Under the pieces are notes generated by a model that saw only the letters and a program-made list of their open reading frames with translations, was not told where the DNA came from and did no database searches. Source: Nitrospira defluvii (lineage in GTDB: Bacteria; Nitrospirota; Nitrospiria; Nitrospirales; Nitrospiraceae). From it: a stretch of DNA of 5,793 nt. How positions within the stretch are numbered: position 1 is the stretch's first letter; each line of letters starts with the position of its first letter. The DNA lies in the NCBI GenBank assembly GCA_016199015.1, contig JACQHN010000152.1:1-5793 (forward strand). Direction: 5' to 3'. The position numbers and the translations under genes were made by a program. This document shows positions 1 to 5,522 of the stretch, piece by piece.

Positions 1-106
1 CCAGGCCGAGACGGGAGAGCGAACAGACGAAGGGGGCCGACACTCGCAGGCGTGGATGCTGACGCAAATCGACGGAGAACTGTTCTTGTCCCGTGGTGCC
101 ATTCAT
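1..106 (-). CDS. PilZ-domain protein, N-terminal fragment (cut by window edge)
   Basis: Reading the minus strand from an ATG at 106-104 gives 35 open codons to the edge. Residues 13-27 read VDLRQHPRLRVSAPF, which contains the RxxxR signature of PilZ domains (R15, R19, with the usual HPR context and a following hydrophobic beta strand). PilZ domains bind cyclic di-GMP with this arginine pair plus a later D/NxSxxG motif, which lies outside the window. A strong Shine-Dalgarno (GGAGG at 117-113, 6-nt spacing) fixes the start. A competing ATG four bases downstream is also open but gives no recognisable protein. The gene lies downstream of the cysteine-rich gene on the same strand, separated by a probable terminator, so it is likely transcribed alone. 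The output partner cannot be inferred from this fragment. Confidence 0.72.
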   Translation of the reverse strand, partial: MNGTTGQEQFSVDLRQHPRLRVSAPFVCSLSRLGL

Positions 107-128
107 ACGTAACCTCCCGTATGTATGA
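103..128 (-). promoter_or_regulatory. Palindrome enclosing the PilZ gene's ribosome-binding site
   Basis: On the minus strand CATACG (123-118) and CGTATG (109-104) are perfect complements with an 8-nt loop that holds most of the GGAGG Shine-Dalgarno; the start codon is the last three bases of the 3' arm. A second register pairs TCATAC (128-123) with GTATGA (108-103). As RNA this could be a translational control hairpin; as DNA it could be a repressor site. The pairing is directly visible; the function is inference. Confidence 0.4.
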
Positions 129-175
129 TGACCACTCTATCGCATCCGCGGCGCTTCGAAAAATAAATAAGCGAA

Positions 176-194
176 ATCAACCGACATCAACCGA
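176..194. repeat. Two-copy direct repeat, period 10 bp
   Basis: ATCAACCGA occurs at 176-184 and again at 186-194, exactly one helical turn apart, in the non-coding stretch upstream of the PilZ gene. Read on the minus strand the copies are TCGGTTGAT, so each supplies a TTGAT that could serve as a weak -35 element; no good -10 follows at the right distance. It may be a binding site or simply a short duplication. Confidence 0.4.
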
Positions 195-235
195 AGAGAA
201 AGGAGCGAGGAGCTGGGTGGCTTGAGGCAGCTCCT
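190..235 (-). terminator. Probable intrinsic terminator of the cysteine-rich gene
   Basis: CAGCTCCT (228-235) and AGGAGCTG (208-215) form a perfect 8-bp stem around a 12-nt loop. On the minus strand the stem is followed by a pyrimidine-rich CGCTCCTTTCTCTT tract (207-194). It sits about 60 nt beyond the stop codon at 297, the right place and orientation to end that transcript before the PilZ gene. The T run is interrupted, so termination may be inefficient. Confidence 0.42.
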
Positions 236-296
236 ACGGGCACGACCTCGGAAGATCTGCAGCCGCATATGCGCCAACCCACCGTGCATTCGACCT

Positions 297-650
297 CTAC
301 TGACGGCGCGTGGCTCGCTGCTGCATCAGATCGGCACAGCCCTGGGAGAGCTCTTGTGTATGCTGTTTCAAGCACTGGGCAATGCGTCCCTCCCCCGCTT
401 TCACGTCAGAGCAAAGCTTTTTTACATCCTCGGCACAGGCCTTTCTCAGGGGATGATTCCCTTTTCCTTCGCGCCCTTTCCCAGCACTGCTGGGTGAATC
501 TGGCGTCACAGCCGGATGCTCCTGATCGGGTGAAGATGACGGGTCGGTTGCCGACAGGATGAGCTCGCTCATCCCGGAGACTCCGACGATGAATCCACTC
601 ATGAGTACAACAAAAATCGCCGTCCGCAAATCCACAGACAGTCCACGCAT
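297..650 (-). CDS. Small exported cysteine-rich-repeat protein
   Basis: The 117-residue product starts with a signal-peptide-like segment: a short basic end (R2, R9), a hydrophobic core at about 10-24 (AIFVVLMSGFIVGV), and a plausible cleavage site near residues 26-29. A Ser/Pro-rich linker (33-66) follows, then one domain with cysteines at 72, 80, 93 and 105 and the pattern C-x2-D-V-x3-C-x7-G-R-x3-C-L-x6-L-S-x2-C. This matches the cysteine-rich repeat first described in the Golgi protein GLG1 and common as short periplasmic bacterial proteins; the four cysteines probably form two disulfides. The biochemical role is unknown in bacteria. The start is supported by GGGAGGA 4 nt before the ATG. 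It is transcribed divergently from the desaturase and is probably monocistronic. Confidence 0.75.
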   Translation of the reverse strand: MRGLSVDLRTAIFVVLMSGFIVGVSGMSELILSATDPSSSPDQEHPAVTPDSPSSAGKGREGKGNHPLRKACAEDVKKLCSDVKAGEGRIAQCLKQHTQELSQGCADLMQQRATRRQ

Positions 651-710
651 CGCTTCCTCCCTTCAGTGATTGAACGCCTCACCGCCTTCGGCAGGCTTGT
701 TTCGCGATCC

Positions 711-727
711 AATACGCTCAACGTATT
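711..727. promoter_or_regulatory. Perfect 17-bp palindrome, candidate operator
   Basis: AATACG (711-716), a 5-bp CTCAA centre, and CGTATT (722-727) form a perfect inverted repeat in the divergent region between the cysteine-rich gene and the desaturase. Size and symmetry fit a dimeric helix-turn-helix regulator. Its centre lies about 56 bp upstream of the transcription start predicted for the desaturase, a position typical of an activator; for the opposite gene it would lie near promoter distance. The regulator is not in the window. Confidence 0.4.
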
Positions 728-740
728 CGTCCGCAGCCGG

Positions 741-768
741 TTGACGCGTCGCTCGCGTCCATCATCAT
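741..768 (+). promoter_or_regulatory. Possible sigma-70 promoter of the desaturase gene
   Basis: TTGACG (741-746, five of six matches to the -35 consensus) is followed after 16 bp by CATCAT (763-768, four of six to the -10 consensus). It would start transcription near 775, giving about a 95-nt leader to the ATG at 870 or a very short one to the GTG at 789. The -10 is weak, so this is tentative. Confidence 0.3.
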
Positions 769-869
769 GGCTTCAGCCACGCTGAGCCGTGCGAAGCACC
801 CTGATCCGTAGATCGAGCCGCGCTGAGAATGCGCTTGCGAAAACCCGCGCGCTTGATTATTCTGATGAG

Positions 870-1739
870 ATGCAGGATCTTTCCCACACCTCTGTTCCAG
901 GCGACGTCGTTCATCGAATCCACCATAAGTTTTGGACCTACCTCCTGTTCTGGTCGATCGTCGCAGGCTCGATGATCGCCGTACCAGGCTACGGTCTGGT
1001 CTATGGATATTCGTGGCTGGATTGGACGATGTTTGCCGTGCTCTATGTCATCACCGGCCTGGGTATCACAGTAGGCTACCACCGGCTGTTGACCCATCGC
1101 AGCTTCGAGTGCCCCGACTGGGTGAAGGCCTGCCTCTTGATCGCCGGGGGCTGGGCGCTTCAGAACTCCGGTGCGAAATGGACGGCCGACCACCTGCGCC
1201 ACCATGCGCACTGCGATGACCCGGCCGACCCGTACAATGCCAAACGAGGGTTCTGGTATAGCCACTGCGGTTGGCTCCTCAATCCCGTGCCCTGCAACGA
1301 CGAACGATTCGGTTCCCGCGTCATGCAGGACCGCGTGGCGATGTGGCAACACCGTCACTATGTGGCGATCGTCCTCATCGGCCTGGCCATCCCCTTTGTC
1401 GTGGGATTCCTGTACGACGGCTGGAGGGGCGGAATCGGTGGATTCATGCTGGCCGGAGTCGGACGCACCTTTGCCGTCCTGAACTCGACCTTCTGCATCA
1501 ATTCCGTCTGTCATTTGTGGGGAGAACAGCCCTACGGCACGGCCAATTCAAGCCGCAACTCGTGGTTTGTCTCCTTGCTGACCTTCGGCGAAGGCTATCA
1601 CAACTATCACCATGCCTACCCGAGTGACTATCGCAATGGACCGCTCTGGTATAATTTCGATCCCTCAAAGTGGCTCATCTACGCTCTGTGGAAAATGGGC
1701 CTTGCCTCCTCACTCCGAACCGCCTCTTCCGGCGCCTAA
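870..1739 (+). CDS. Stearoyl-CoA-type (delta-9) acyl-CoA desaturase
   Basis: Integral-membrane di-iron fatty-acid desaturase that inserts a cis double bond into an acyl chain, tuning membrane fluidity. From the ATG at 870 the protein has 289 residues and carries all three histidine boxes of the family: HRLLTH (71-76), HLRHH (108-112) and HNYHH (244-248). It also has the NSVCH motif (211-215), which in animal SCD1 supplies an additional metal ligand, and the conserved ADPYNAKRGFWYSHCGWLL segment (119-137). Hydrophobic segments near 22-44, 51-69, 85-97, 163-182 and 189-208 fit the usual membrane topology. The frame stays open to a GTG at 789, but those 27 extra residues are Arg-rich, unlike the family, and lack a ribosome-binding site, so I prefer 870, although its own site is weak too. 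No electron-donor gene (ferredoxin, cytochrome b5, reductase) is adjacent. The substrate (acyl-CoA or lipid-bound acyl) cannot be told. Confidence 0.93.
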   Translation: MQDLSHTSVPGDVVHRIHHKFWTYLLFWSIVAGSMIAVPGYGLVYGYSWLDWTMFAVLYVITGLGITVGYHRLLTHRSFECPDWVKACLLIAGGWALQNSGAKWTADHLRHHAHCDDPADPYNAKRGFWYSHCGWLLNPVPCNDERFGSRVMQDRVAMWQHRHYVAIVLIGLAIPFVVGFLYDGWRGGIGGFMLAGVGRTFAVLNSTFCINSVCHLWGEQPYGTANSSRNSWFVSLLTFGEGYHNYHHAYPSDYRNGPLWYNFDPSKWLIYALWKMGLASSLRTASSGA

Positions 1740-1744
1740 GCGCC
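1731..1744 (+). other. Small hairpin across the desaturase stop codon
   Basis: GGCGC (1731-1735) and GCGCC (1740-1744) pair perfectly around a CTAA loop that contains most of the TAA stop. There is no T tract after it, so it is not a standard intrinsic terminator. It could stabilise the 3' end of the message or be chance in GC-rich sequence. No better terminator is visible after this gene. Confidence 0.3.
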
Positions 1745-2253
1745 ATGTCGCCTCCACACCCAAAAGGATCCGACGAACAGCGCCACATGCTTGCCCACTC
1801 CGCACACTATAGAGGATTCATGACAATACCCTTCGCGGCATGCATCCACGGTCAGTCGACCCCGCAAATGGGCGAACTTGTCCCGTTTCCAGACCTGCCG
1901 CTGCGACTTGCTGCGGTCTAGCGGAAGGCGTGGCAAATCATGCGGTGCGAACGATGCCGCTTCCGGCTGGTGGGGTCCATCCCATTCCCAATCGGAGGAA
2001 AACTTTTTTTCGTTTCATCGATAAAGAGATAGTATTCTCAAAATTCTTCTGTTAGGATGCATCATGATCTCATGACGGGCCGCATGAGAAACATAGTTTT
2101 AGATGGCCCATCACCGATGTTGTTTGTTACCGAGAAGTTGATCGGAAGTCAGACCCAAGTCGCCTCAATGATCGCGTCTTCGGCCAGCTCATTCCCCTCA
2201 TATGTCTGTTCTCGCGTCGCCGACAATGTCACCATTCAAAAGGAGAGACCCCT
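1740..2253 (+). other. 514-bp stretch without a convincing gene; leader region of the RRM gene
   Basis: No open frame here looks like a conserved protein. The stretch contains a markedly AT-rich island at about 2000-2053 (including T7 at 2004-2010 and TAGTATT at 2030-2036) in otherwise GC-rich sequence, which is the most likely promoter zone for the RRM gene, although no clear -35 element goes with TAGTAT. If transcription starts there, the RRM message has a leader of roughly 200 nt. The only small frame with an upstream AGAGG is a 33-codon ATG frame at 1820-1921, which I do not regard as supported. A weak bulged stem pairs around 2077-2109. Confidence 0.45.
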
Positions 2254-2278
2254 ATGGGTACTAAATTGTACGTCGGCG
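2218..2278 (+). promoter_or_regulatory. Possible RNA stem enclosing the RRM gene's ribosome-binding site
   Basis: CGCCGAC (2218-2224) is perfectly complementary to GTCGGCG (2272-2278), inside codons 7-9 of the RRM gene. The 47-nt interval contains the AAAGGAG Shine-Dalgarno (2239-2245) and the start codon. Nested within it, ACCC (2248-2251) can pair with GGGT (2256-2259) around the AUG. Such an arrangement could make translation depend on temperature or on an RNA-binding protein, possibly the gene product itself. Complementarity is visible; function is inference. Confidence 0.3.
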
Positions 2279-2574
2279 GATTGCCGTATGCAGCCACTGA
2301 GTCGCAACTCAGCAACTTGTTTTCGACCCACGGCACCGTCGAGTCGGCACGCGTGATCACGGACAAGTTTACCGGACAGTCGCGCGGCTTCGGCTTCGTC
2401 GAAATGTCCACTGCGGAAGAAGCGAAGGCAGCCATCACGGCCTTGAACGGCTCGGACATGGATGGCCGGCAGCTCACCGTGAATGAAGCGAAGCCCCAAG
2501 AAGCTCGTTCCGGTGGCGGCGGCGGTGGACGGTTCGGCGGCGGTGAAAACCGCGGCGGCCGCAACCGCTTCTAA
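2254..2574 (+). CDS. RRM-domain RNA-binding protein with glycine/arginine-rich tail
   Basis: The 106-residue protein is one RNA recognition motif (about residues 3-81) plus a short disordered tail. RNP2 is LYVGGL (5-10) and RNP1 is RGFGFVEM (44-51), so the RNA-stacking aromatics Y6, F46 and F48 are present; the last RNP1 position is Met rather than the usual Phe/Tyr. Residues 86-106 are almost only G, R, N and F with RGG-like units, as in cyanobacterial Rbp and plant glycine-rich proteins. Bacterial members bind single-stranded RNA in the cytoplasm and several are cold-induced; targets here are unknown. The start is fixed by AAAGGAG with an 8-nt spacer. The gene appears monocistronic, with a long upstream non-coding region and a strong terminator 27 nt after the stop. 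High certainty for the family, none for the RNA target. Confidence 0.95.
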   Translation: MGTKLYVGGLPYAATESQLSNLFSTHGTVESARVITDKFTGQSRGFGFVEMSTAEEAKAAITALNGSDMDGRQLTVNEAKPQEARSGGGGGGRFGGGENRGGRNRF

Positions 2575-2580
2575 GTCGAT

Positions 2581-2596
2581 ACAAGATTCGTCTTGT
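2581..2596 (+). other. UUCG-loop hairpin in the RRM 3' untranslated region
   Basis: ACAAGA (2581-2586) and TCTTGT (2591-2596) form a perfect 6-bp stem with a TTCG loop, only 4 nt before the intrinsic terminator. The closing pair is A-U rather than the C-G of the extra-stable cUUCGg tetraloop. It may protect the 3' end or, with the terminator, form a two-hairpin element. Confidence 0.45.
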
Positions 2597-2600
2597 CTCC

Positions 2601-2636
2601 GAAGGGGCGCTTCATCTGAAGCGCCCCTTCTTTTTT
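2601..2636 (+). terminator. Strong intrinsic terminator of the RRM gene
   Basis: GAAGGGGCGCTTC (2601-2613) and GAAGCGCCCCTTC (2618-2630) form a perfect 13-bp GC-rich stem with a 4-nt ATCT loop, followed directly by six T (2631-2636). It lies between two convergent genes. On the opposite strand the same hairpin lacks a T tract, so it ends the RRM transcript efficiently but would be at best a weak terminator for arfB. Confidence 0.93.
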
Positions 2637-2653
2637 ACTCTACGTCCATACCC

Positions 2654-3070
2654 TCATTCTTCCTCCGGCTTCCCCCGCAAAGCCTTCAGCCGCGCTCGCT
2701 TGGTTTTACTCTGCAATCTCCGCTGAGCGGATCCCTTGGTTGGCTTGGTCGGACGACGCGGAGTGCGCGGCACCGCCACCGCCTGAATCAACTCCCGCAG
2801 TCGATCAAGCGCAAGGGTACGGTTCCGCTCTTGGCTCCGTGAATCCTGCGCCTTGATGATAATCACGCCTTCGCGCGTCACCCGATGGTCCCGCAATGCC
2901 AGGAGCCGCTCTTTATAGAACGGCGGCAGGGAGGAGGCCGCGATATCGAAGCGCAGATGGATCGCTGAGGAGACCTTGTTGACGTGCTGCCCGCCTGCAC
3001 CCTGCGCACGCACCGCCGCCAGTTCGATCTCTTCGTCCGGAATAGTCACGTGCGTTGAAATGAACAACAT
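2654..3070 (-). CDS. arfB: Alternative ribosome-rescue factor B (peptidyl-tRNA hydrolase)
   Basis: ArfB (YaeJ) enters the A site of ribosomes stalled on messages without a stop codon and hydrolyses peptidyl-tRNA independently of codon. The 138-residue product aligns without gaps, from memory, to the 140-residue E. coli protein: MLFISTHVTIP at the start, then RAQGAGGQHVNK with the catalytic GGQ at 26-28, SSAIHLRFDI (34-43), YKERLLALRDH (52-62) and IKAQDSRSQERN (72-83). The C-terminal tail (about 102-134) is strongly basic and keeps R118, L119, K122, K129 and R132, positions described as important for mRNA-channel binding in E. coli. The absence of the codon-recognition domain separates it from RF1/RF2. 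The frame extends upstream to 3169, but that part includes the predicted promoter and is not family sequence, so ATG 3070 is chosen; its Shine-Dalgarno is weak. Confidence 0.95.
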   Translation of the reverse strand: MLFISTHVTIPDEEIELAAVRAQGAGGQHVNKVSSAIHLRFDIAASSLPPFYKERLLALRDHRVTREGVIIIKAQDSRSQERNRTLALDRLRELIQAVAVPRTPRRPTKPTKGSAQRRLQSKTKRARLKALRGKPEEE

Positions 3071-3098
3071 AGCCGTCACGCATCTCTGTACGACCAGG

Positions 3099-3127
3099 AA
3101 ACTACCGGGGGACAGTGCGAGAGTCAA
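3099..3127 (-). promoter_or_regulatory. Probable sigma-70 promoter of arfB
   Basis: Read on the minus strand, TTGACT (3127-3122) is followed after exactly 17 bp by TAGTTT (3104-3099). The -35 matches five of six consensus bases, the -10 three of six including the key TA and final T. Transcription would begin near 3092, about 22 nt before the ATG at 3070, which independently supports that start. Confidence 0.45.
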
Positions 3128-3134
3128 CCCGGCA

Positions 3135-3160
3135 ACCGATAACCGACCGCTCACGACCGA
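3135..3160. repeat. Degenerate AACCGA repeats between arfB and the kinase gene
   Basis: ACCGA occurs at 3135-3139, 3142-3146 and 3156-3160 within the divergent intergenic region, giving a low-complexity run on the minus strand (TCGGT-type units). The same core appears in the two-copy repeat at 176-194. It may be a short dispersed intergenic motif or chance. Confidence 0.3.
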
Positions 3161-3260
3161 CAAACGCAAAGCAGGAGCCTGTTCCCCTCTCCCTCAAGAT
3201 GGAACTGCGCGCGTGAAAAAGCTATGATGCCGCCGGTAGGTCCCTCGGAATCGCGACGAC

Positions 3261-5042
3261 GTGGCATTCATGGAAACACCTGTGCGAAACTCCTCTCCCC
3301 AACCAGGGTCCAAGGAAGACAGACACCAATGGACCGAAGGGATCCTTCCGCTGGTCCTCTTCCTCTGCTTTGTTATCGCCGCGGCCCTAGGGCTCTATGC
3401 CCTTTTGTTCTTGCGGACCCTCTTGGTCTCTGAACGAGGAAGAGAACTGGCCATGAACGCCACCGCCGTCGCGGACACCCTCGACCGCGTGCTGTTCGAA
3501 CGGTTCGGCGATATCCAGTTATTTGCAAATGACGGCGTACTCCGAGAAGGCACCTCCGGTGAAAAGACCGCCCGGCTCCTACAATACAAACAGCTCTATC
3601 AATATTACTCTTGGCTGGGAGTCTCCGATGAACACGGACGACTGATCGCCGCGACCGACGCGCTTCCCGCACAAGGTACGCAAGGCTTGAATCCCGACTC
3701 GTTTGATGTGGTGCGGGGGACGGGCACTGTCCACCTGGAAGACGCGCATCCCTCACCTGAATCACAAAGAAACATGGCCGTCGGGTTCTCGGCGCCGATC
3801 TATGGGGCACGAGGAGAATTTCTCGGGGTGGTGGCCACACGGGTACCGATCGAAAACCTTCGGACGGTTTTTGAGCAGGAGGGCCGGCTGCGATACGGAG
3901 AAGCCACCTACGATTGGTTGCTGCTTGATCGAGAAGGGACGGTGCGCAGCGAAAAGAATCGACCGACAAGCATGAACGGCAGTCCGGTGAAGCTAAACCT
4001 GCCGTCGCAAGCCAAAGCCGCCGTTGAGCGGGATCGGCCCGGTTTCGTGGAAGAAGTCCATCATCGCCGAGGAGCCGCGGTCATCACTGGCTATGCCTGG
4101 ACCAGAGGGTATGGCAACTTTCGCGGGTTCGACTGGCTGGTCTTGTTTCGCCTGGACCACGACCAGGTCTATGCCCCCGTCGATCGGCTGGTGTGGATGG
4201 TCGGAGGAATCGGGTTGCTGGTCGTACTCCCCCTGACCGGCTACGGCATCTGGGTCTCATGGAAACTGGGGCGCGAGCGGAACGACCTGGTCAAGACGCG
4301 GCAAGACTTGGAGGAGTCTGTGGCGGAACTGGGCCGTTCCAACGCAGATTTGCAACAATTCGCCTATGTGGCTTCGCATGACTTGCAGGAACCCCTCCGC
4401 ACGATGAGCAGTTATACGCAACTCTTGGCGAGGCGCTATAAGGGAAAACTCGATGCTGATGCGGATGAATTTATCGCCTTTGCCGTTGACGGCGCCAACC
4501 GCATGCAACGGCTCATTCAAGACCTCTTAGCCTATTCACGAGTCAGCACGGGAGGCCGACAGTTCGAGCCCACTTCGGTGGAAGCCGCTCTCACCTATGC
4601 GCTGGACAACTTACGGAACGCCGTGAAAGAAAGCGGCGCGGTGGTCACTCATGACCCGTTGCCGACGGTCATGGGTGATGAAAAACAGTTGGCGCAATTG
4701 TTTCAAAACCTGCTGAGCAATGCCGTCAAATTCCAAGGGGAAGAACCGCCGCGCATTCACGTCTCCGCCAAGCGAACCGACACCGAATGGCTGTTGTCCG
4801 TTCGTGACAATGGGATCGGACTCGACCCGCAGTATGCAGATCGGATCTTCGTTATTTTCCAGAGGCTTCATAACAGACAGGAATACCCGGGAACCGGCAT
4901 CGGCCTGGCGATCTGCAAGAAGATCGTCGAACGGCACGGGGGGCGCATCTGGGTAGAATCTGAGCCTGGCAAGGGAGCAACGTTTTACTTTACTATCCGG
5001 GACCACGAACGTAGCCACGACACCGCGCGCGCGAATGAATGA
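3261..5042 (+). CDS. Membrane sensor histidine kinase (Cache-like sensor, phytochrome-type kinase core)
   Basis: The 593-residue protein has a short cytoplasmic start, membrane helix 1 (about 29-53), an extracytoplasmic region of about 255 residues (54-308), helix 2 (about 309-333), a coiled-coil linker (337-366), a dimerisation/phosphoacceptor domain with [14 protein letters not shown] (367-380, phosphorylated His373), and an ATPase domain with N box [10 protein letters not shown] (482-491), G1 DNGIGL (516-521), F box IFVIFQRLH (529-537) and G2 [12 protein letters not shown] (544-555). The size of the sensor region and [25 protein letters not shown] (176-200) suggest a double Cache domain binding a small extracellular ligand. 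HAMP and PAS domains are absent. All catalytic motifs are intact. GTG 3261 has a weak GGAA upstream; ATG 3270 (three codons later) is equally possible. A TATGAT at 3223-3228 could be its -10, but no -35 is evident. The ATGA overlap with the next gene indicates an operon. Confidence 0.93.
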   Translation: MAFMETPVRNSSPQPGSKEDRHQWTEGILPLVLFLCFVIAAALGLYALLFLRTLLVSERGRELAMNATAVADTLDRVLFERFGDIQLFANDGVLREGTSGEKTARLLQYKQLYQYYSWLGVSDEHGRLIAATDALPAQGTQGLNPDSFDVVRGTGTVHLEDAHPSPESQRNMAVGFSAPIYGARGEFLGVVATRVPIENLRTVFEQEGRLRYGEATYDWLLLDREGTVRSEKNRPTSMNGSPVKLNLPSQAKAAVERDRPGFVEEVHHRRGAAVITGYAWTRGYGNFRGFDWLVLFRLDHDQVYAPVDRLVWMVGGIGLLVVLPLTGYGIWVSWKLGRERNDLVKTRQDLEESVAELGRSNADLQQFAYVASHDLQEPLRTMSSYTQLLARRYKGKLDADADEFIAFAVDGANRMQRLIQDLLAYSRVSTGGRQFEPTSVEAALTYALDNLRNAVKESGAVVTHDPLPTVMGDEKQLAQLFQNLLSNAVKFQGEEPPRIHVSAKRTDTEWLLSVRDNGIGLDPQYADRIFVIFQRLHNRQEYPGTGIGLAICKKIVERHGGRIWVESEPGKGATFYFTIRDHERSHDTARANE

Positions 5043-5518
5043 CGGAACGAAAGGAACAACCCATTATGGCCCCTGAGCTGGTAAAGCCGATCGAGATTCT
5101 CCTCGTTGAAGATAACCCCGGCGATGTTCGCCTCACGATGGAAGCCTTGAAGGAAGCGAAGGTCATGAACCATCTGACCGTGCTCAAAGACGGTGAGGAA
5201 GCCTTGACCTATCTGCGCCGGCAGGGTCCCTATGCCAAGGCGAAGCGCCCCCATCTGATCCTGCTCGATTTAAATCTTCCCCGAAAAGACGGCCGGGAGG
5301 TGCTGGCTCACATCAAGGCCGATGAGGCCATCAAACGCATCCCCGTCGTCGTGCTGACGACCTCGCAAGATGAGCAAGATGTGTTGAAGAGTTATAACCT
5401 TCATGCCAACTGCTATATCACGAAGCCGGTCGATCTGGACCAGTTCATCAAGGTGGTGCGATCCATCGAAGATTTCTGGCTCGGCATCGTCGTGCTTCCG
5501 GTGAATGGGAAAGGCTGA
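5039..5518 (+). CDS. Single-domain response regulator (Rcp1-like)
   Basis: The 159-residue protein is a lone receiver domain without output domain. Visible residues are the acidic pair E24/D25 in [12 protein letters not shown], phosphoacceptor D77 in [14 protein letters not shown], switch T107/T108 in VVVLTTS, and K129 in ITKP. The long insertion after helix 2 ([14 protein letters not shown]) and the FWL...VVLP end (146-154) are typical of Rcp1-type regulators partnered with phytochrome-like kinases. It likely takes the phosphoryl group from His373 of the preceding kinase and acts by protein-protein contact or as a phosphate shuttle. The ATG at 5039 overlaps the kinase stop (ATGA), implying coupled translation. 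An ATG at 5066 with AAAGGAA upstream would give a 150-residue protein nearer the usual length and is a real alternative start. Confidence 0.93.
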   Translation: MTERKEQPIMAPELVKPIEILLVEDNPGDVRLTMEALKEAKVMNHLTVLKDGEEALTYLRRQGPYAKAKRPHLILLDLNLPRKDGREVLAHIKADEAIKRIPVVVLTTSQDEQDVLKSYNLHANCYITKPVDLDQFIKVVRSIEDFWLGIVVLPVNGKG

Positions 5519-5522
5519 CGGG

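Noticed and set aside
676..696. GCCT-CCG/CGG-AGGC interrupted hairpin upstream of the desaturase as a terminator
   Set aside because: The stem is broken by mismatches, no T tract follows, and no plus-strand gene ends before it.
1820..1921. 33-codon plus-strand frame with AGAGG just upstream
   Set aside because: The sequence resembles no family I know, and a TATAGA at 1808-1813 overlaps the supposed ribosome-binding region without a matching -35 element. Conservation would be needed to accept it.
1736..1936. 66-codon minus-strand frame in the non-coding stretch downstream of the desaturase
   Set aside because: No ribosome-binding site before its ATG, no recognisable motif or family, and it ends on the desaturase stop region; base composition alone explains an open frame of this size.
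2057..2356. 99-codon plus-strand frame overlapping the RRM gene
   Set aside because: It overlaps about 100 bp of a certain gene in another frame and its unique part shows no family features.
3071..3169. 33-residue N-terminal extension of arfB
   Set aside because: Not present in the family, lies upstream of and across a plausible promoter, and is made of low-complexity repeat sequence.
3373..3969. 198-codon minus-strand frame
   Set aside because: Antisense shadow of the kinase sensor region; very Arg/Ser/Pro-rich composition typical of a non-coding frame in GC-rich DNA.
4611..5018. 135-codon minus-strand frame
   Set aside because: Exact antisense of the kinase ATPase domain, whose motifs are unmistakable on the plus strand.
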